Both the position numbers and the translations under genes were made by a program. DNA of 64,000 bases, from positions 37,722 to 101,721 of the forward strand of contig SXND01000249.1 in NCBI GenBank assembly GCA_005777235.1. The letters run 5' to 3'. Positions 17,467 to 26,931 of the stretch are shown one piece after another. The first letter of the stretch is position 1, and each line of letters begins with the position of its first letter. This DNA comes from Pseudomonadota bacterium. GTDB lineage: Bacteria > Tectomicrobia > Entotheonellia > Entotheonellales > Entotheonellaceae. Below the pieces are notes generated by a model that ran no database searches, was not told the DNA's origin, and worked only from the letters and a program-made list of their open reading frames with translations.

Positions 17467-18249
17467 TCACAGGCCCAAAATATGATACCCAGCATCGACA
17501 AACTGCACGGTGCCAGTGACGCCGCTGGCCAGATCGCTACACAAGTATAGGGCGGTCTTGCCGACTTCTTCGACGGTGATATTGCGGCGCAGCGGCGCCC
17601 GTTCGGCATTCTGCTTGAGCATGTCGGTAAAGCCGGTGATGGCCCGGGCCGAGGCGGTTTTCACCGGCCCGGCGGAAATGGCGTTGACGCGAATGCCCAG
17701 CGGCCCGAGGTCGTTGGCCAGATAGCGTACGCTGTTCTCGAGCGCGGCCTTAGCCAGGGCCATGACGTTATAATTGGGCACCACGCGCTCGCTGGCCATG
17801 TACGTCAGGGTCAGCATGCTACTCTGTGCGGCGGGCATCAGTGGTGCGGCGCGCTGCGCCACCGCCACCAGGGAGTAGGCGCTGATGTCCATGGCGGTAT
17901 GAAAACCGGCGCGCGACATCTTGCGGAACTCACCCTGCAACTCGGCCCGGTCGGCAAAGGCGATGCAGTGGATGAGGTGGTTGAGCTGGCCAAATTGTGC
18001 CTGGATCTGGGCGAATGTGGCATCAATCTGGGCGTCATCGGTCAGCTCGCAGGGTAGGTACAGGACATCCGACCAGTCGCTGGTGAGCTTGCGGACTTCC
18101 GCGCCAATGCGCTCGTTCTGATAGGCTACGGCTAGGCGCACGCCGTGTTCCTGGAGCAACTGAGCAATGGCATAAGCGATGGACCAGCGGTTCGCAATGC
18201 CCAGCACCAGGGCCGTGTGGCCGCTGAGATGTAAAGCATCCATAGGCAT
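17467..18249 (-). CDS. fabI: Enoyl-[acyl-carrier-protein] reductase (NADH), FabI type
   Basis: FabI reduces trans-2-enoyl-ACP in the last step of each fatty acid elongation cycle. The 260-residue protein shows FabI-specific features that separate it from ordinary SDRs: LGIANRWSIAYAIAQ in place of the usual G-x3-G-x-G, and the active-site pair Y-x6-Y-x6-K type region TYMASERVVPNYNVMALAK, equivalent to Tyr146, Tyr156 and Lys163 of E. coli FabI. ISAGPVKTASARAI follows, with GTVQFVDAGYHILG at the C-terminus. ATG 18249 with GGAGAG just upstream is chosen; 18243 is an alternative two codons in. It heads a minus-strand pair with the FAD oxidase. Confidence 0.94.
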   Translation of the reverse strand: MPMDALHLSGHTALVLGIANRWSIAYAIAQLLQEHGVRLAVAYQNERIGAEVRKLTSDWSDVLYLPCELTDDAQIDATFAQIQAQFGQLNHLIHCIAFADRAELQGEFRKMSRAGFHTAMDISAYSLVAVAQRAAPLMPAAQSSMLTLTYMASERVVPNYNVMALAKAALENSVRYLANDLGPLGIRVNAISAGPVKTASARAITGFTDMLKQNAERAPLRRNITVEEVGKTALYLCSDLASGVTGTVQFVDAGYHILGL

Positions 18250-18545
18250 GTTCTCTCCATGGTGCAAACGACCGACAGTGGCGCGTCGGAAGCAGCGCGG
18301 CACTGCGGGTCGCGGTGTTGTCGTCGGGATGCGTCTCTTACAGGGGCGAATTGTACACGGTTTGTGGCGTGTGTCCATGGTGTGTCGCGGATGATGGGGC
18401 GCAAAGATGATGGGGCGGGCATTCCATGCTGCTGGACTCGCCCCTGTCGCCCGCGTTGCGCGGTGGCGTAGACGTTACACCACCGCGCTGGTCTGAGGCG
18501 TCGCCGCACGGCTGTGGCGCTACACAGGACAGGAGTGTCCAGTGG

Positions 18546-18574
18546 TTGACAGCTGTCCTCCTTTCGCCTACAAC
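18546..18574 (+). promoter_or_regulatory. Candidate sigma-70 promoter
   Basis: TTGACA (18546-18551), a 17-bp spacer, then TACAAC (18569-18574), 50 bp before the start of the conserved hypothetical gene at 18624. The -35 is a consensus match and the -10 matches four of six positions; a TACAAT lies six bases further on. The 18250-18623 intergenic region is divergent from fabI and otherwise shows no gene. Confidence 0.45.
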
Positions 18575-18623
18575 TACAATGCCTGCATACTGACCCCAGT
18601 GCCCACGATGCAAGGAGAACAGC

Positions 18624-19349
18624 ATGGCAGCGGATCCACGCAAACGGCAGAAACAACATGCGCGTAAAGTCGCCAAACGCAAAGCCACCCTCGCCACCAA
18701 GCGGCCGGGGGTGGAGGCTCCGGGTGGGATGAATGCGGCACGCCTGATGCGTGTCGCGGCGGTGGCCCCGCTGCACGAGTGCCTGATGGGGCGGGACCTG
18801 TTCGAGATGGGTATTGGCACGGTGGTGGTGAGCCGCGAGTTGCCCAACGGTCGTATGGGCGCCGCGTTTTTTCTCCTCGATGTGTTCTGCCTGGGCGTCA
18901 AGAACGCCGATTTCCTGGTGGCCCCGCGGGAGGAGTACTCCTGGCGCCTCGAGCACATGATGGCCCACGAGACGTTGCTACCCATTGCTCCCGAGTACGC
19001 CCGCAAACTCGTGGAAGCGGCGGAGGCGTATGCGCGCGATCTCGGCTTCAGTCCGCATCCTGATTATCAGCTGAGTCGCACGATTTTGGCGGATATTGAC
19101 GCGACGGCATGCCCTACTACCTTGACGTTTGGGAAGGACGGGCAGCCCTTCTACGTTGCCGGCCCCTATGACACGCCGCAACGGGTGCACAACGTCCTCC
19201 AGACGCTCACCAAGCGCTGTGGCCCGGATGGCTTCCACTACCTCCTGCCGCTGGAAGGTATGGACGCGTGGGACGACAAGGCCTTGGCTGACGAGAGAGA
19301 CGGTGACGAGATGGTCATTGAGGCAGAATATACCAAGCTGGAGGGATGA
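18624..19349 (+). CDS. Conserved hypothetical protein
   Basis: The 241-residue soluble protein begins with a very basic tail (DPRKRQKQHARKVAKRKATL) that could bind nucleic acid. The body contains GIGTVVVSRELPNG and FFLLDVFCLGVKNADFLV, a pattern I have seen in widespread uncharacterised proteins but cannot tie to a function. The acidic C-terminus includes DERDGDEMVIEAEY. AAGGAGAA precedes the ATG at 18624, and a good promoter candidate lies upstream. No catalytic motif is evident. Confidence 0.72.
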   Translation: MAADPRKRQKQHARKVAKRKATLATKRPGVEAPGGMNAARLMRVAAVAPLHECLMGRDLFEMGIGTVVVSRELPNGRMGAAFFLLDVFCLGVKNADFLVAPREEYSWRLEHMMAHETLLPIAPEYARKLVEAAEAYARDLGFSPHPDYQLSRTILADIDATACPTTLTFGKDGQPFYVAGPYDTPQRVHNVLQTLTKRCGPDGFHYLLPLEGMDAWDDKALADERDGDEMVIEAEYTKLEG

Positions 19350-19577
19350 CAAGGCGCGTCCTATCGCCTGGTCTCTTCGTGTGTACCATCTTCGCACTGC
19401 CAATCTGCGCCGTCTTCCAGCATCACGTGTCGGATACGGTGCGCGGAGGGTCCGCGTTGGGGTGTGGGGGATCTTCCTGACGTCTAGCCCCAGCAATATG
19501 CTAGACTACGACCGACATGAGGAGCTGGCCTGCCAGTCCTCTTGAGCGTCGAGACCCCCAGCATCCGAGGAGCAGCT

Positions 19578-19949
19578 ATGAGCCACGACGACCGCGCCAC
19601 GCAGTCCGATCAGTTAATCGCCCGTATGCAAGCCGCCCGTGGGTACATTTACCCGGAGTGGGAGCTGGCGGCCCGCACCGACCCCGACTTCACCGAGGCC
19701 TATAATCGCCTCTACGAACTGGCCCTGGGCGAGGGGCGTCACGTCTCGGCGAAAGTGCGCGAATTCGTCGCCATCGCCCTCCTGGCCTTTCGGGGAGCGG
19801 AGCGCGAGGTCCTGGTGGCCCACATGCAGCGCGCCATACGTCTGGGCGCCACCAAGGAAGAACTGTTTGAAGTGCTGGAAGCCACCATGGTTCCTGGCGG
19901 CGCGCCGACCTTCCACCGGGGTGTGAACGCGCTGCTGGAGATCGACTAA
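19578..19949 (+). CDS. Carboxymuconolactone decarboxylase-like (AhpD fold) protein
   Basis: The 123-residue protein fits the CMD family: KVREFVAIALLAFRG, then VLVAHMQRAIRLGATKEELFEVLEATMVPGG and a C-terminal F-x-x-G-V-N-A-L-L helix. The peroxidase-type C-x-x-C of AhpD is absent, since the corresponding helix reads REVLVAHM. A decarboxylase or other non-redox role is therefore more likely. GAGGAG lies six bases before ATG 19578. It is 33 nt upstream of uvrC. A similar protein is encoded at 38630-38992. Confidence 0.85.
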   Translation: MSHDDRATQSDQLIARMQAARGYIYPEWELAARTDPDFTEAYNRLYELALGEGRHVSAKVREFVAIALLAFRGAEREVLVAHMQRAIRLGATKEELFEVLEATMVPGGAPTFHRGVNALLEID

Positions 19950-19982
19950 AGGGCGAGTGTTGGCATGAGAGGGAGCCCGCGC

Positions 19983-21872
19983 ATGGACGTCCGCGAGCAA
20001 ATCGAGCGTTTTCCGCGCACCCCTGGTGTGTATCTCATGAAGGAGGCTGGGGGGCGTATTGTCTACGTTGGCAAAGCCAAGAACCTGCGCACCCGCGTGC
20101 GGCAGTATTATTCGCAGACCGGCGACCCGCGCTACCATATCCGCCTCGGCCTACCGTCCGTGGTCGATATTGACTTTCTCGCCACAGACACCGAAAAAGA
20201 CGCCCTCATCCTCGAAAACACGTTGATCAAAAAGCACAAGCCGCGCTTCAACATCAACTTGCGCGACGACAAGACCCACGTGCACCTGCGGCTCGATCCC
20301 AGGGAAGCCTATCCCCGCCTGACTATCGTACGCCGTCCGGGCAAAGACAACGCCCTGTATTTCGGCCCCTATGCCTCCAGCCAGGCGGTGCGCGAGACCC
20401 TGCGACTGCTGTATCGCGCCTTTCCCCTGCGCTCCTGCACCGATGCCGTGTTCCACAGCCGCACGCGTCCCTGTCTGTACCACGAGATCGGCCAGTGTAC
20501 GGCCCCCTGCGTGCCGGGCTATATCACGCCCGATGGCTATGCGGCTCTGGTGCGCCAGGTGGTGCTGCATTTGCAAGGGCGTAGTGATGAGCTCGTCAAA
20601 ACCCTAAAGGCCGAGATTGCCACGGCATCCGACGCGCTGCAGTTTGAAGAGGCGGGACGCCTCTATAAACGCCTGCAAGCCTTGCAAGAGACCATGGGCA
20701 AACAGCACATGACGTCCATGAAGCAGCGCGATGAGGATATCTTTGGCTACCATCGCGTCGGCGATACCGTGCAGATCCAGACCCTCAATGTGCGCAACGG
20801 CCAGCTCGTCGGCGGGCGCTCCTATACCTTCCCGCGGCAACTGGCGCCAGAGCCGGAAGTGCTGAGCTCATTCCTGAATCAGTATTATGCCGATAATCCG
20901 TACATCCCGCGTGAAGTCTTACTGCCGTGCACCCTGGAGGATGCCGAGGCGCTGGCCGAGCTGCTGACGGAGAAAAAAGGCCGCCAGGTGGCGGTGCTGG
21001 TGCCGCAAAAGGGCGACAAGCATCATCTGGTGCAAATGGCCATGAAGAATGCTGCCTTGTCGTACCAGAAAGAACAAGATACCGAGGAACAACAGCAGCG
21101 CGCCATGGAGGAATTGCAGCACAAGCTGCACCTGCGCACCCCACCGCAACGTATCGAGTGCTTTGACATCTCCAACATCAGTGGCATGCTGGCAGTGGGC
21201 TCGATGGTGTGTTTCCAGGCCGGCCAGCCCGACACGCAGCGGTATCGGCGTTACCGGATTCAGACCCTGGACGGCCCCAATGACTATGGGATGATGCTCG
21301 AAGTGCTGCGCCGGCGCTACCGGCGGGCCCTGGCCGAGGATGATTTGCCTGACCTGCTGATGGTGGATGGCGGCAAGGGCCAGCTCAGTATGGCCCTGCG
21401 GGTGTTGGATGAGCTCGGCATTACCGAGCTGGAAGTGGTAGGGATTGCCAAGAGCCGTCTGCACGTGGACCAGGAGACGGGCGCCCGCCGCTACAGTGAC
21501 GAGAAGTTGTATCGGCCGCAGCGCAAGAACGCGGTGCTGTTCCCGGTCAACTCGCCAGCCCTGTTTTTGCTGCAACGAGTGCGCGACGAGGCACATCGTT
21601 TTGCCGTCACGTATCACAAGACCCTGCGTCAGCGCCAGCAACTGCATTCAGCCCTGGAAGACGTGCCAGGGGTCGGCGTGCAACGCAAGACGCAATTGCT
21701 CACACACTTTGGTAGTCTGCGGCAGGTGCGCGCCGCCTCATACGAGGCGTTAAGCGCCGCGCCCGGCATATCACCGGCAGTGGCGCGGGCGGTGTATGAC
21801 GCGTTGCATCCCCCAGCAGACGATGGGGACGCGGCACATCCAGTCCCCGCCACAGGGCAAAGTCGCGTATAA
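19983..21872 (+). CDS. uvrC: UvrABC excinuclease subunit C
   Basis: UvrC makes the dual incisions in nucleotide excision repair. The 629-residue protein has an N-terminal GIY-YIG nuclease (PRTPGVYLMK ... IVYVGKAKNLRTRVRQYY), the cysteine-containing CLYHEIGQCTAPC block, a UVR motif (LQFEEAGRLYKRLQAL), the C-terminal RNase H-like nuclease (IECFDISNISG ... LLMVDGGKGQL) and tandem helix-hairpin-helix elements (VPGVGVQRKTQLLTHFG). ATG 19983 is chosen because GAGAGGGAG lies eight bases upstream; ATG 19965 is also possible. Length is normal for the family. Confidence 0.96.
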   Translation: MDVREQIERFPRTPGVYLMKEAGGRIVYVGKAKNLRTRVRQYYSQTGDPRYHIRLGLPSVVDIDFLATDTEKDALILENTLIKKHKPRFNINLRDDKTHVHLRLDPREAYPRLTIVRRPGKDNALYFGPYASSQAVRETLRLLYRAFPLRSCTDAVFHSRTRPCLYHEIGQCTAPCVPGYITPDGYAALVRQVVLHLQGRSDELVKTLKAEIATASDALQFEEAGRLYKRLQALQETMGKQHMTSMKQRDEDIFGYHRVGDTVQIQTLNVRNGQLVGGRSYTFPRQLAPEPEVLSSFLNQYYADNPYIPREVLLPCTLEDAEALAELLTEKKGRQVAVLVPQKGDKHHLVQMAMKNAALSYQKEQDTEEQQQRAMEELQHKLHLRTPPQRIECFDISNISGMLAVGSMVCFQAGQPDTQRYRRYRIQTLDGPNDYGMMLEVLRRRYRRALAEDDLPDLLMVDGGKGQLSMALRVLDELGITELEVVGIAKSRLHVDQETGARRYSDEKLYRPQRKNAVLFPVNSPALFLLQRVRDEAHRFAVTYHKTLRQRQQLHSALEDVPGVGVQRKTQLLTHFGSLRQVRAASYEALSAAPGISPAVARAVYDALHPPADDGDAAHPVPATGQSRV

Positions 21873-21943
21873 TAGCGGCATCCCCACGGCGTGCATGGCA
21901 TGCCTGTTTCTATGGTTTCCAGGTCACAGCAGGGAGAGTTTGC

Positions 21944-23245
21944 ATGGTACTGACGTCCCAGAAGCAGGCCTTGGACACCTGGCAGCGTCGTATCGCCAAC
22001 GCGACACGCAACATGCTTGATCTGACCAATGATTTTACCTATACCATGGTCCGTGATCCATCCCCCGGGACACCGCACGGGTTACAGACCGGGCTACAGG
22101 GGCAGACCCGCGCTAAGTTGCTCCCGGCAGTGCGGGCCTTCGATGAGTTATGGGGCTTGCACCAGCTGGTAGAAGACGTCATTGCGCAGGCCCAACAGCA
22201 TTACGAGGCGTATCAGGCCTGGGAGCGTTTAGCACTGCCGCAGCGCTGGTTGCAGGGGGAGATGGACGTCCAGCAGGTGGCACGGGAGATTGATCGCTTG
22301 CTGACCACCCCGTCTATCCAGTTGCCCACGGTCCAGACGCCTCTGGCCCAGCGTCGTCTGGCGGATGCTGCCGAGACGGCGCAGACGATCAGCCCAGATA
22401 CCCTGTTTCGCCTCATGGAAGCGGCGTTTGCGCTGCTCAACGGTCTCATTGCCGAGATTGACGCGGTGTGGCAGCGCTGGACCGGGCGCCTGCAGACCCT
22501 GGAGACCACTGTGGAGCACCTGACGCGCCTGGCGCATGACATCCTCGGGGAGACGCCTCCTACCCTCCGCGCTACCCAACAACGCCTCGCCGTGTGGCGG
22601 AGCGCCGTGCTCAACGACCCCCTCAGTGTCTCACACAGCGAGGGCGAAGCGCTCGCGCAGGCGATCACGCAGACGCAGGAGCATCTGGAGGCCCTCCAAC
22701 AGCAGCGGGCGACGTTTCCAGAACAGCTCGCCGCAGCACGGCAGACGCTGGAACAGCTCTGCCTTCTGAGCTGTAGCGTCCAGGAGACGTGGGACGAGGT
22801 CCATCGGAAGGTCGTCCAGCCGCAGGGCGTCGGCGCGCTCGCCGAGACGACGCAACAGGCGGAGCTGCAGACGCGCCTGGCGCACATCCAGGACGCTGCG
22901 GCCACGGGACAATGGCGTCCGGCGGTCAAAGCCCTGGCCATCTGGCAGCAGCAGGCGGAGAGCCATTGGCAGCACCTCGCCGCACTGCTCACCGCGAACC
23001 AGGCGCCTCTGGCACGACGTGCCGATCTCCGGGATCTCCTCGGGGCGTGGGAAACGAAAGCGCAGGCCTATCAGCTGATCGAGCATCCTGACCTGGCGGC
23101 GCTCAGTCAGCGGGCGCGCGCCATATTGTATGCCCGTCCGTCCGATCTCATGGCCGCGGAACAACTGGTTGCGGCGTATGCCCAGCGGCTGAGCGTCCTG
23201 CACGTGTCGGGGCACGGCGCCCGACAGCGACAGGAGGTCCAATGA
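21944..23245 (+). CDS. Helical protein of unknown function, first gene of the PknG-type operon
   Basis: This is a 433-residue, Gln/Ala/Leu-rich, almost wholly helical protein with heptad-like stretches (for example about residues 150-260), no signal peptide and no membrane segment. I recognise no family. AGGGAGAG precedes ATG 21944. Its stop overlaps the start of the PknG homologue (ATGA at 23242-23245), so the two are translationally coupled. It may be a scaffold or substrate for the kinase; that is inference from position only. It lies 71 nt after uvrC. Confidence 0.75.
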   Translation: MVLTSQKQALDTWQRRIANATRNMLDLTNDFTYTMVRDPSPGTPHGLQTGLQGQTRAKLLPAVRAFDELWGLHQLVEDVIAQAQQHYEAYQAWERLALPQRWLQGEMDVQQVAREIDRLLTTPSIQLPTVQTPLAQRRLADAAETAQTISPDTLFRLMEAAFALLNGLIAEIDAVWQRWTGRLQTLETTVEHLTRLAHDILGETPPTLRATQQRLAVWRSAVLNDPLSVSHSEGEALAQAITQTQEHLEALQQQRATFPEQLAAARQTLEQLCLLSCSVQETWDEVHRKVVQPQGVGALAETTQQAELQTRLAHIQDAAATGQWRPAVKALAIWQQQAESHWQHLAALLTANQAPLARRADLRDLLGAWETKAQAYQLIEHPDLAALSQRARAILYARPSDLMAAEQLVAAYAQRLSVLHVSGHGARQRQEVQ

Positions 23246-25683
23246 CCGCAGCAGCACCCATGCCCGTCTGTACCTTTTGTGGTGGCCCGCTGGAAGCACA
23301 CCAGGGCCGGATCACCTGTGCAGATTGTGGCCAGGCCCCACGGGGACAGTCGCTCGTGGAGCCTGGCAGCCAGGCCACGGTGCCCGCCACGCCGTTGTCG
23401 GCCCCTCCCGCCATACCACGCCTCCAGACCGTCTCGCAGTCGGCCAGTATGGGCAGTGGCCGGGCCTCGCAGCGTGCAACAGCCGTGGCGAAACGTCTGG
23501 AATCCATGCACGTGCGGACGAACGCGACACGTTCCGTCTTTGAGCACAATGGCGGTCTGCGTCTGCACCACCCCAATACGCACCGTCGGGCTGGCAGCCA
23601 AAGCGTCTCGCTGGCGGTTCTCGGGTGCAACCTGGTCGAGGTGGCCCCGCAGGCGCCGGTGGATCCCCTGCTCAATCTCAAGAGCCGTGAACAGGTCTCG
23701 ATCCCCGTCTCGGCGCGCTATTGTACGCACGACGCTTGTCTCGGCGATCCGCAGACCCCCCTGGATCCGCAGCGCCCCGACCCCGACCCCACGACGGGCG
23801 AGCCCTACCACGTGCCCGTCAAACTCCAGGAGGATCGTGGCTTTTGCGAGTGGTGTGGCACACCCTACCGCTTCGTCCCGGAGCTGCAATCGGGGGACGT
23901 GATCGACCAGCAGTATGCCATCAAAGGCTACTTAGCGCGTGGCGGCTTTGGGATCATCTATGTGGCCTGGGATCTGCGTGTCGGGCGCTACGTGGTGCTC
24001 AAAGGGGTGGCCAATGCGAGCGATCCCGTGGCCATGCGGGCCGCCGTGGAAGAAAAACGCCATCTGGCGGGGTTGGATCATCCCAACATTGTGAAAATTT
24101 ACAATTTCGTGGAACATCACGGCGTGAGCTACCTGGTGATGCAATACATCGGCGGGTGCACGCTGAAGACGCTCCGTCGGGAGCGCTTTGAAGCCGGGCT
24201 CGGCCCCCTGCCGGTGCCCGTGGCGCTCGCCTATATGCATCGCATTCTCAATGCCTTCCAGTATCTGCATCAGCGCGGCCTGGTCTATCGCGATTGTAAG
24301 ATCGATAACATTATGGCCATGGGGGACGATGTCGTGCTCATCGATCTGGGAGCCGTGGTGTCCCAGCAGCGCCAGGACGGTGACCTGATCTTTACCACCG
24401 GCTATAATCCGCTGGAAACTGTCCCGGTCGACCTGACCACAGGTCACAATTGTTTTGACGAACCGGCAGGGTTTAGTGAGGTGTCCGATTATCACACCAT
24501 CATGCGCACCCTGGCCGTGTTGACGGTGGATTTCAAGTATCAGCAGGAGCCATACCTCTACGATCTGCCTACACCAGAAGAGGAGCCGCTGTTTCAGCAC
24601 TATCCCTCGTTTTACCGGCTCTTGCTCAAAGGCACCCGACGGCATCCGGCGGAGCGTTTTCAAAATATCCAAGAGATGGCCGCGCACATGGTCGGGGTCA
24701 TGCGGGAAGTCGTCTGCCTGGAGCGCCAGCAGCCGATGCAGGTTGACAGTCCGTGGTTCCATGTGGAGATATTTACCGGTGCGACGGCGCCGAGCTATCG
24801 CACGCTCCCGGCCCTGAAAATGGATATGCGAGATCGGGCGGCAGGGCTGCTCCTGACCATCACGGAGCCCGATCCCGAGCGCCACGTGGATCTTCTCCGC
24901 TCTGTCTTGATCCAATATCCCCAATCGCCTGAAGTCGCCCTGCGCATGGCGCGTGTCCTGATTGATCTGCGTCAATATGCCGAGGCAGAGCAACACCTCA
25001 CCACTGTGGCCAATGCGAATCCGTTTGAGTGGCGGGTGCTGTGGTGCCGCATGCTCATGCACATGGCACGCGGGGACTTCAAGTTAGCGCGCGAGTTAGC
25101 CGAAACGATTTATGGGGATATGCCTGGCGAGCTCAGCCCCAAGCTGGCGCTGGCCTATGCGGCGGAACAAGACGGGGATCGGACCTCGGCCATGACCCTC
25201 TACAATGTGGTGTCACTATGCGATGCCGCCGCCCCATCGGCGGCCTTTGGTCTGGCGCGCCTCCTGGAAGGGCTGAAGGAGCGCGACGGGGCGGTCGTGG
25301 CTTACCAGCGCGTTCCCCCCAGTTCGATTGCCTACACTGCAGCACAGATCGCCCTGGCACGCACACTCATCCGCCTCGATCCACAAGTGGACACCTTACG
25401 CGAAGCGGCGCAGGCACTAGAGGCCCTGCCGCAGGAAGGCTATGAGTGCCACCGCGTGCAGGCTGATGTGCTCATCGCTGCCGCGCAGCGCTTGGAGCAC
25501 AAGGCGTTTGCCGCGGATCCCAAGGTCAGGCTCTTTGGGATACCCCTGGAGGCCAGGGCCCTGCGTCTGGCCGCGGAACACGCGCTGCGTCGTGCCGCGA
25601 CCGCCGTGCAGCGGCGCGATCCGGGGCAGCATTATCAACTGGTGTTGGAGGCGAATCGCCAGCGGCCTCTGACGCTGCTGTAA
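23242..25683 (+). CDS. pknG: PknG-type serine/threonine protein kinase (Zn/rubredoxin, kinase, TPR)
   Basis: The 813-residue protein follows Mycobacterium PknG domain by domain. An extra N-terminal zinc ribbon (C10, C13, C26, C29) and a flexible linker lead to rubredoxin-like cysteines (C161, C166, C202, C205) just before the kinase. The kinase has the Gly-rich loop ARGGFGIIY (232-240), K254 in VVLKG, the catalytic loop YRDCKIDN (D351, N356) and LIDLG (D368), where PknG also has DLG instead of DFG. Residues about 540-813 are TPR-like, with GELSPKLALAYAAEQ and SAAFGLARLLEG closely resembling PknG. In Actinobacteria PknG phosphorylates the FHA protein GarA/OdhI to control 2-oxoglutarate metabolism. 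Here it is in an operon with FHA, GlnX-like and GlnH-like genes. Confidence 0.93.
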   Translation: MTAAAPMPVCTFCGGPLEAHQGRITCADCGQAPRGQSLVEPGSQATVPATPLSAPPAIPRLQTVSQSASMGSGRASQRATAVAKRLESMHVRTNATRSVFEHNGGLRLHHPNTHRRAGSQSVSLAVLGCNLVEVAPQAPVDPLLNLKSREQVSIPVSARYCTHDACLGDPQTPLDPQRPDPDPTTGEPYHVPVKLQEDRGFCEWCGTPYRFVPELQSGDVIDQQYAIKGYLARGGFGIIYVAWDLRVGRYVVLKGVANASDPVAMRAAVEEKRHLAGLDHPNIVKIYNFVEHHGVSYLVMQYIGGCTLKTLRRERFEAGLGPLPVPVALAYMHRILNAFQYLHQRGLVYRDCKIDNIMAMGDDVVLIDLGAVVSQQRQDGDLIFTTGYNPLETVPVDLTTGHNCFDEPAGFSEVSDYHTIMRTLAVLTVDFKYQQEPYLYDLPTPEEEPLFQHYPSFYRLLLKGTRRHPAERFQNIQEMAAHMVGVMREVVCLERQQPMQVDSPWFHVEIFTGATAPSYRTLPALKMDMRDRAAGLLLTITEPDPERHVDLLRSVLIQYPQSPEVALRMARVLIDLRQYAEAEQHLTTVANANPFEWRVLWCRMLMHMARGDFKLARELAETIYGDMPGELSPKLALAYAAEQDGDRTSAMTLYNVVSLCDAAAPSAAFGLARLLEGLKERDGAVVAYQRVPPSSIAYTAAQIALARTLIRLDPQVDTLREAAQALEALPQEGYECHRVQADVLIAAAQRLEHKAFAADPKVRLFGIPLEARALRLAAEHALRRAATAVQRRDPGQHYQLVLEANRQRPLTLL

Positions 25684-25897
25684 GGGAGCGGCGGGGGACA
25701 CGCAACGGGCGCACCCTCCAGGTCCATTGGCGTCAGGTATGCCTCGCGGGCACGACCTGCGCAGGGGTGGGACTGCCAGGGGATGTCCGCAATACACATC
25801 GAGGGGGTCGGAGAGCATGGCGGTATTGGGCAACAGTGGACGCGGGGCACAGGAGTGCGACGAGAGAGGGAAGGATCCTTCTCTAAGGAGACGTAGC

Positions 25898-26920
25898 GTG
25901 GAATGTCCGCAGTGTCAGAGTCCAGTGCCAGGGCGTTTCTGTGGGCAGTGCGGAGCGCCTGTCGCTGCCACAGGGTTCGCGCGCCTGGGCAGCACGGCGC
26001 CAGCCGCCGCGCGCCCGGGCTGTCCCTGCGGAGCCGACGCCACCACGTGCGATGCCCATGGTTTCTGTCGAGACTGTGGCATGCGGCGCGGGGCCGCTCC
26101 CGAGGATCATCAGGAAATCGTCATCAGTGCCAGCTTTGCCAGCGTGTGCGACCGCGGTTTACGTCATGTGGAGAATCAGGACGCCCATGCCTTATCCGTC
26201 TGCGAAGTCCGAGGCGTTCCAGCGTATATCGCGGTGGTCTGTGATGGGGTGTCGAGTTCCAGTGCGGGTGCCGCGGCCTCGCAAGCGGCCGTCCAGGCGG
26301 CCCAGCAGACCCTGATCCACGCCCTCACGCTAGAGCTGCCGCCCCGTGCCGCGCTCGTCCTGGCGACGCAGGTGGCACAGCGCGCTGTGCTCGCCGTGCC
26401 CTGGACCCCGCAGAGCATGCCCTACACCCTGCGGGATCAAGCACCGCATACGACCATCGTGATGGCGGTTATGTATCATAATATCCTCTATTATGCATGG
26501 ATTGGTGACAGCCGGATTTATTGCTTCACGCCGTCTGAAGCCGAATGCTTGGTGGTCGATCACTCCTGGATCAATGCCGAGATAGCGCGGGGGACGCCGC
26601 GTGACGCGGCCATTGAGACGGCGCGGCGTCTGCGGCTCTCGCGTGCCCTGGTGCGTTCCCTTGGCGAAGAGGAAGGGCCCGCAGAGAAGGTCATACCAGC
26701 AATCAGCGAATATCCGCTGTTCCCTGGAGACATCGTGTTGATCTGCTCCGACGGGCTGCATATCTACGGTGATACCCCGTCAGACATGGCCGACGTGGTC
26801 AGGCAATTCGCTGGTGCAGATGCCCCCACAATGGCCCGCAAGCTCGTCGAGTTTGCCTATACGAAAGGGGCGATCGATAACGTGACGGCGTGTGTGTTCC
26901 TGTCTGATGCACCCAACTGA
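25898..26920 (+). CDS. Zinc-ribbon PP2C-family protein phosphatase
   Basis: The 340-residue protein starts with a zinc ribbon CPQC ... CGQC and a second Cys-rich stretch, then a PP2C domain: VENQDAHAL, VVCDGVSSSSAG, YAWIGDSRIY, LICSDGLHIYG and IDNVTACVF, which supply the metal-binding aspartates. It should reverse Ser/Thr phosphorylation by the adjacent kinase. GTG 25898 is the chosen start: AAGGAG lies seven bases upstream and the protein then opens at the zinc ribbon. An in-frame start at 25727 would add 57 unlike residues. The 214-nt gap after pknG has no gene of its own. Confidence 0.9.
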   Translation: MECPQCQSPVPGRFCGQCGAPVAATGFARLGSTAPAAARPGCPCGADATTCDAHGFCRDCGMRRGAAPEDHQEIVISASFASVCDRGLRHVENQDAHALSVCEVRGVPAYIAVVCDGVSSSSAGAAASQAAVQAAQQTLIHALTLELPPRAALVLATQVAQRAVLAVPWTPQSMPYTLRDQAPHTTIVMAVMYHNILYYAWIGDSRIYCFTPSEAECLVVDHSWINAEIARGTPRDAAIETARRLRLSRALVRSLGEEEGPAEKVIPAISEYPLFPGDIVLICSDGLHIYGDTPSDMADVVRQFAGADAPTMARKLVEFAYTKGAIDNVTACVFLSDAPN

Positions 26921-26931
26921 AGAAAGGCAGC

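Noticed and set aside
23932..25062. 376-codon minus-strand frame opposite pknG
   Set aside because: It is a shadow of the kinase/TPR coding strand; no start context or family.
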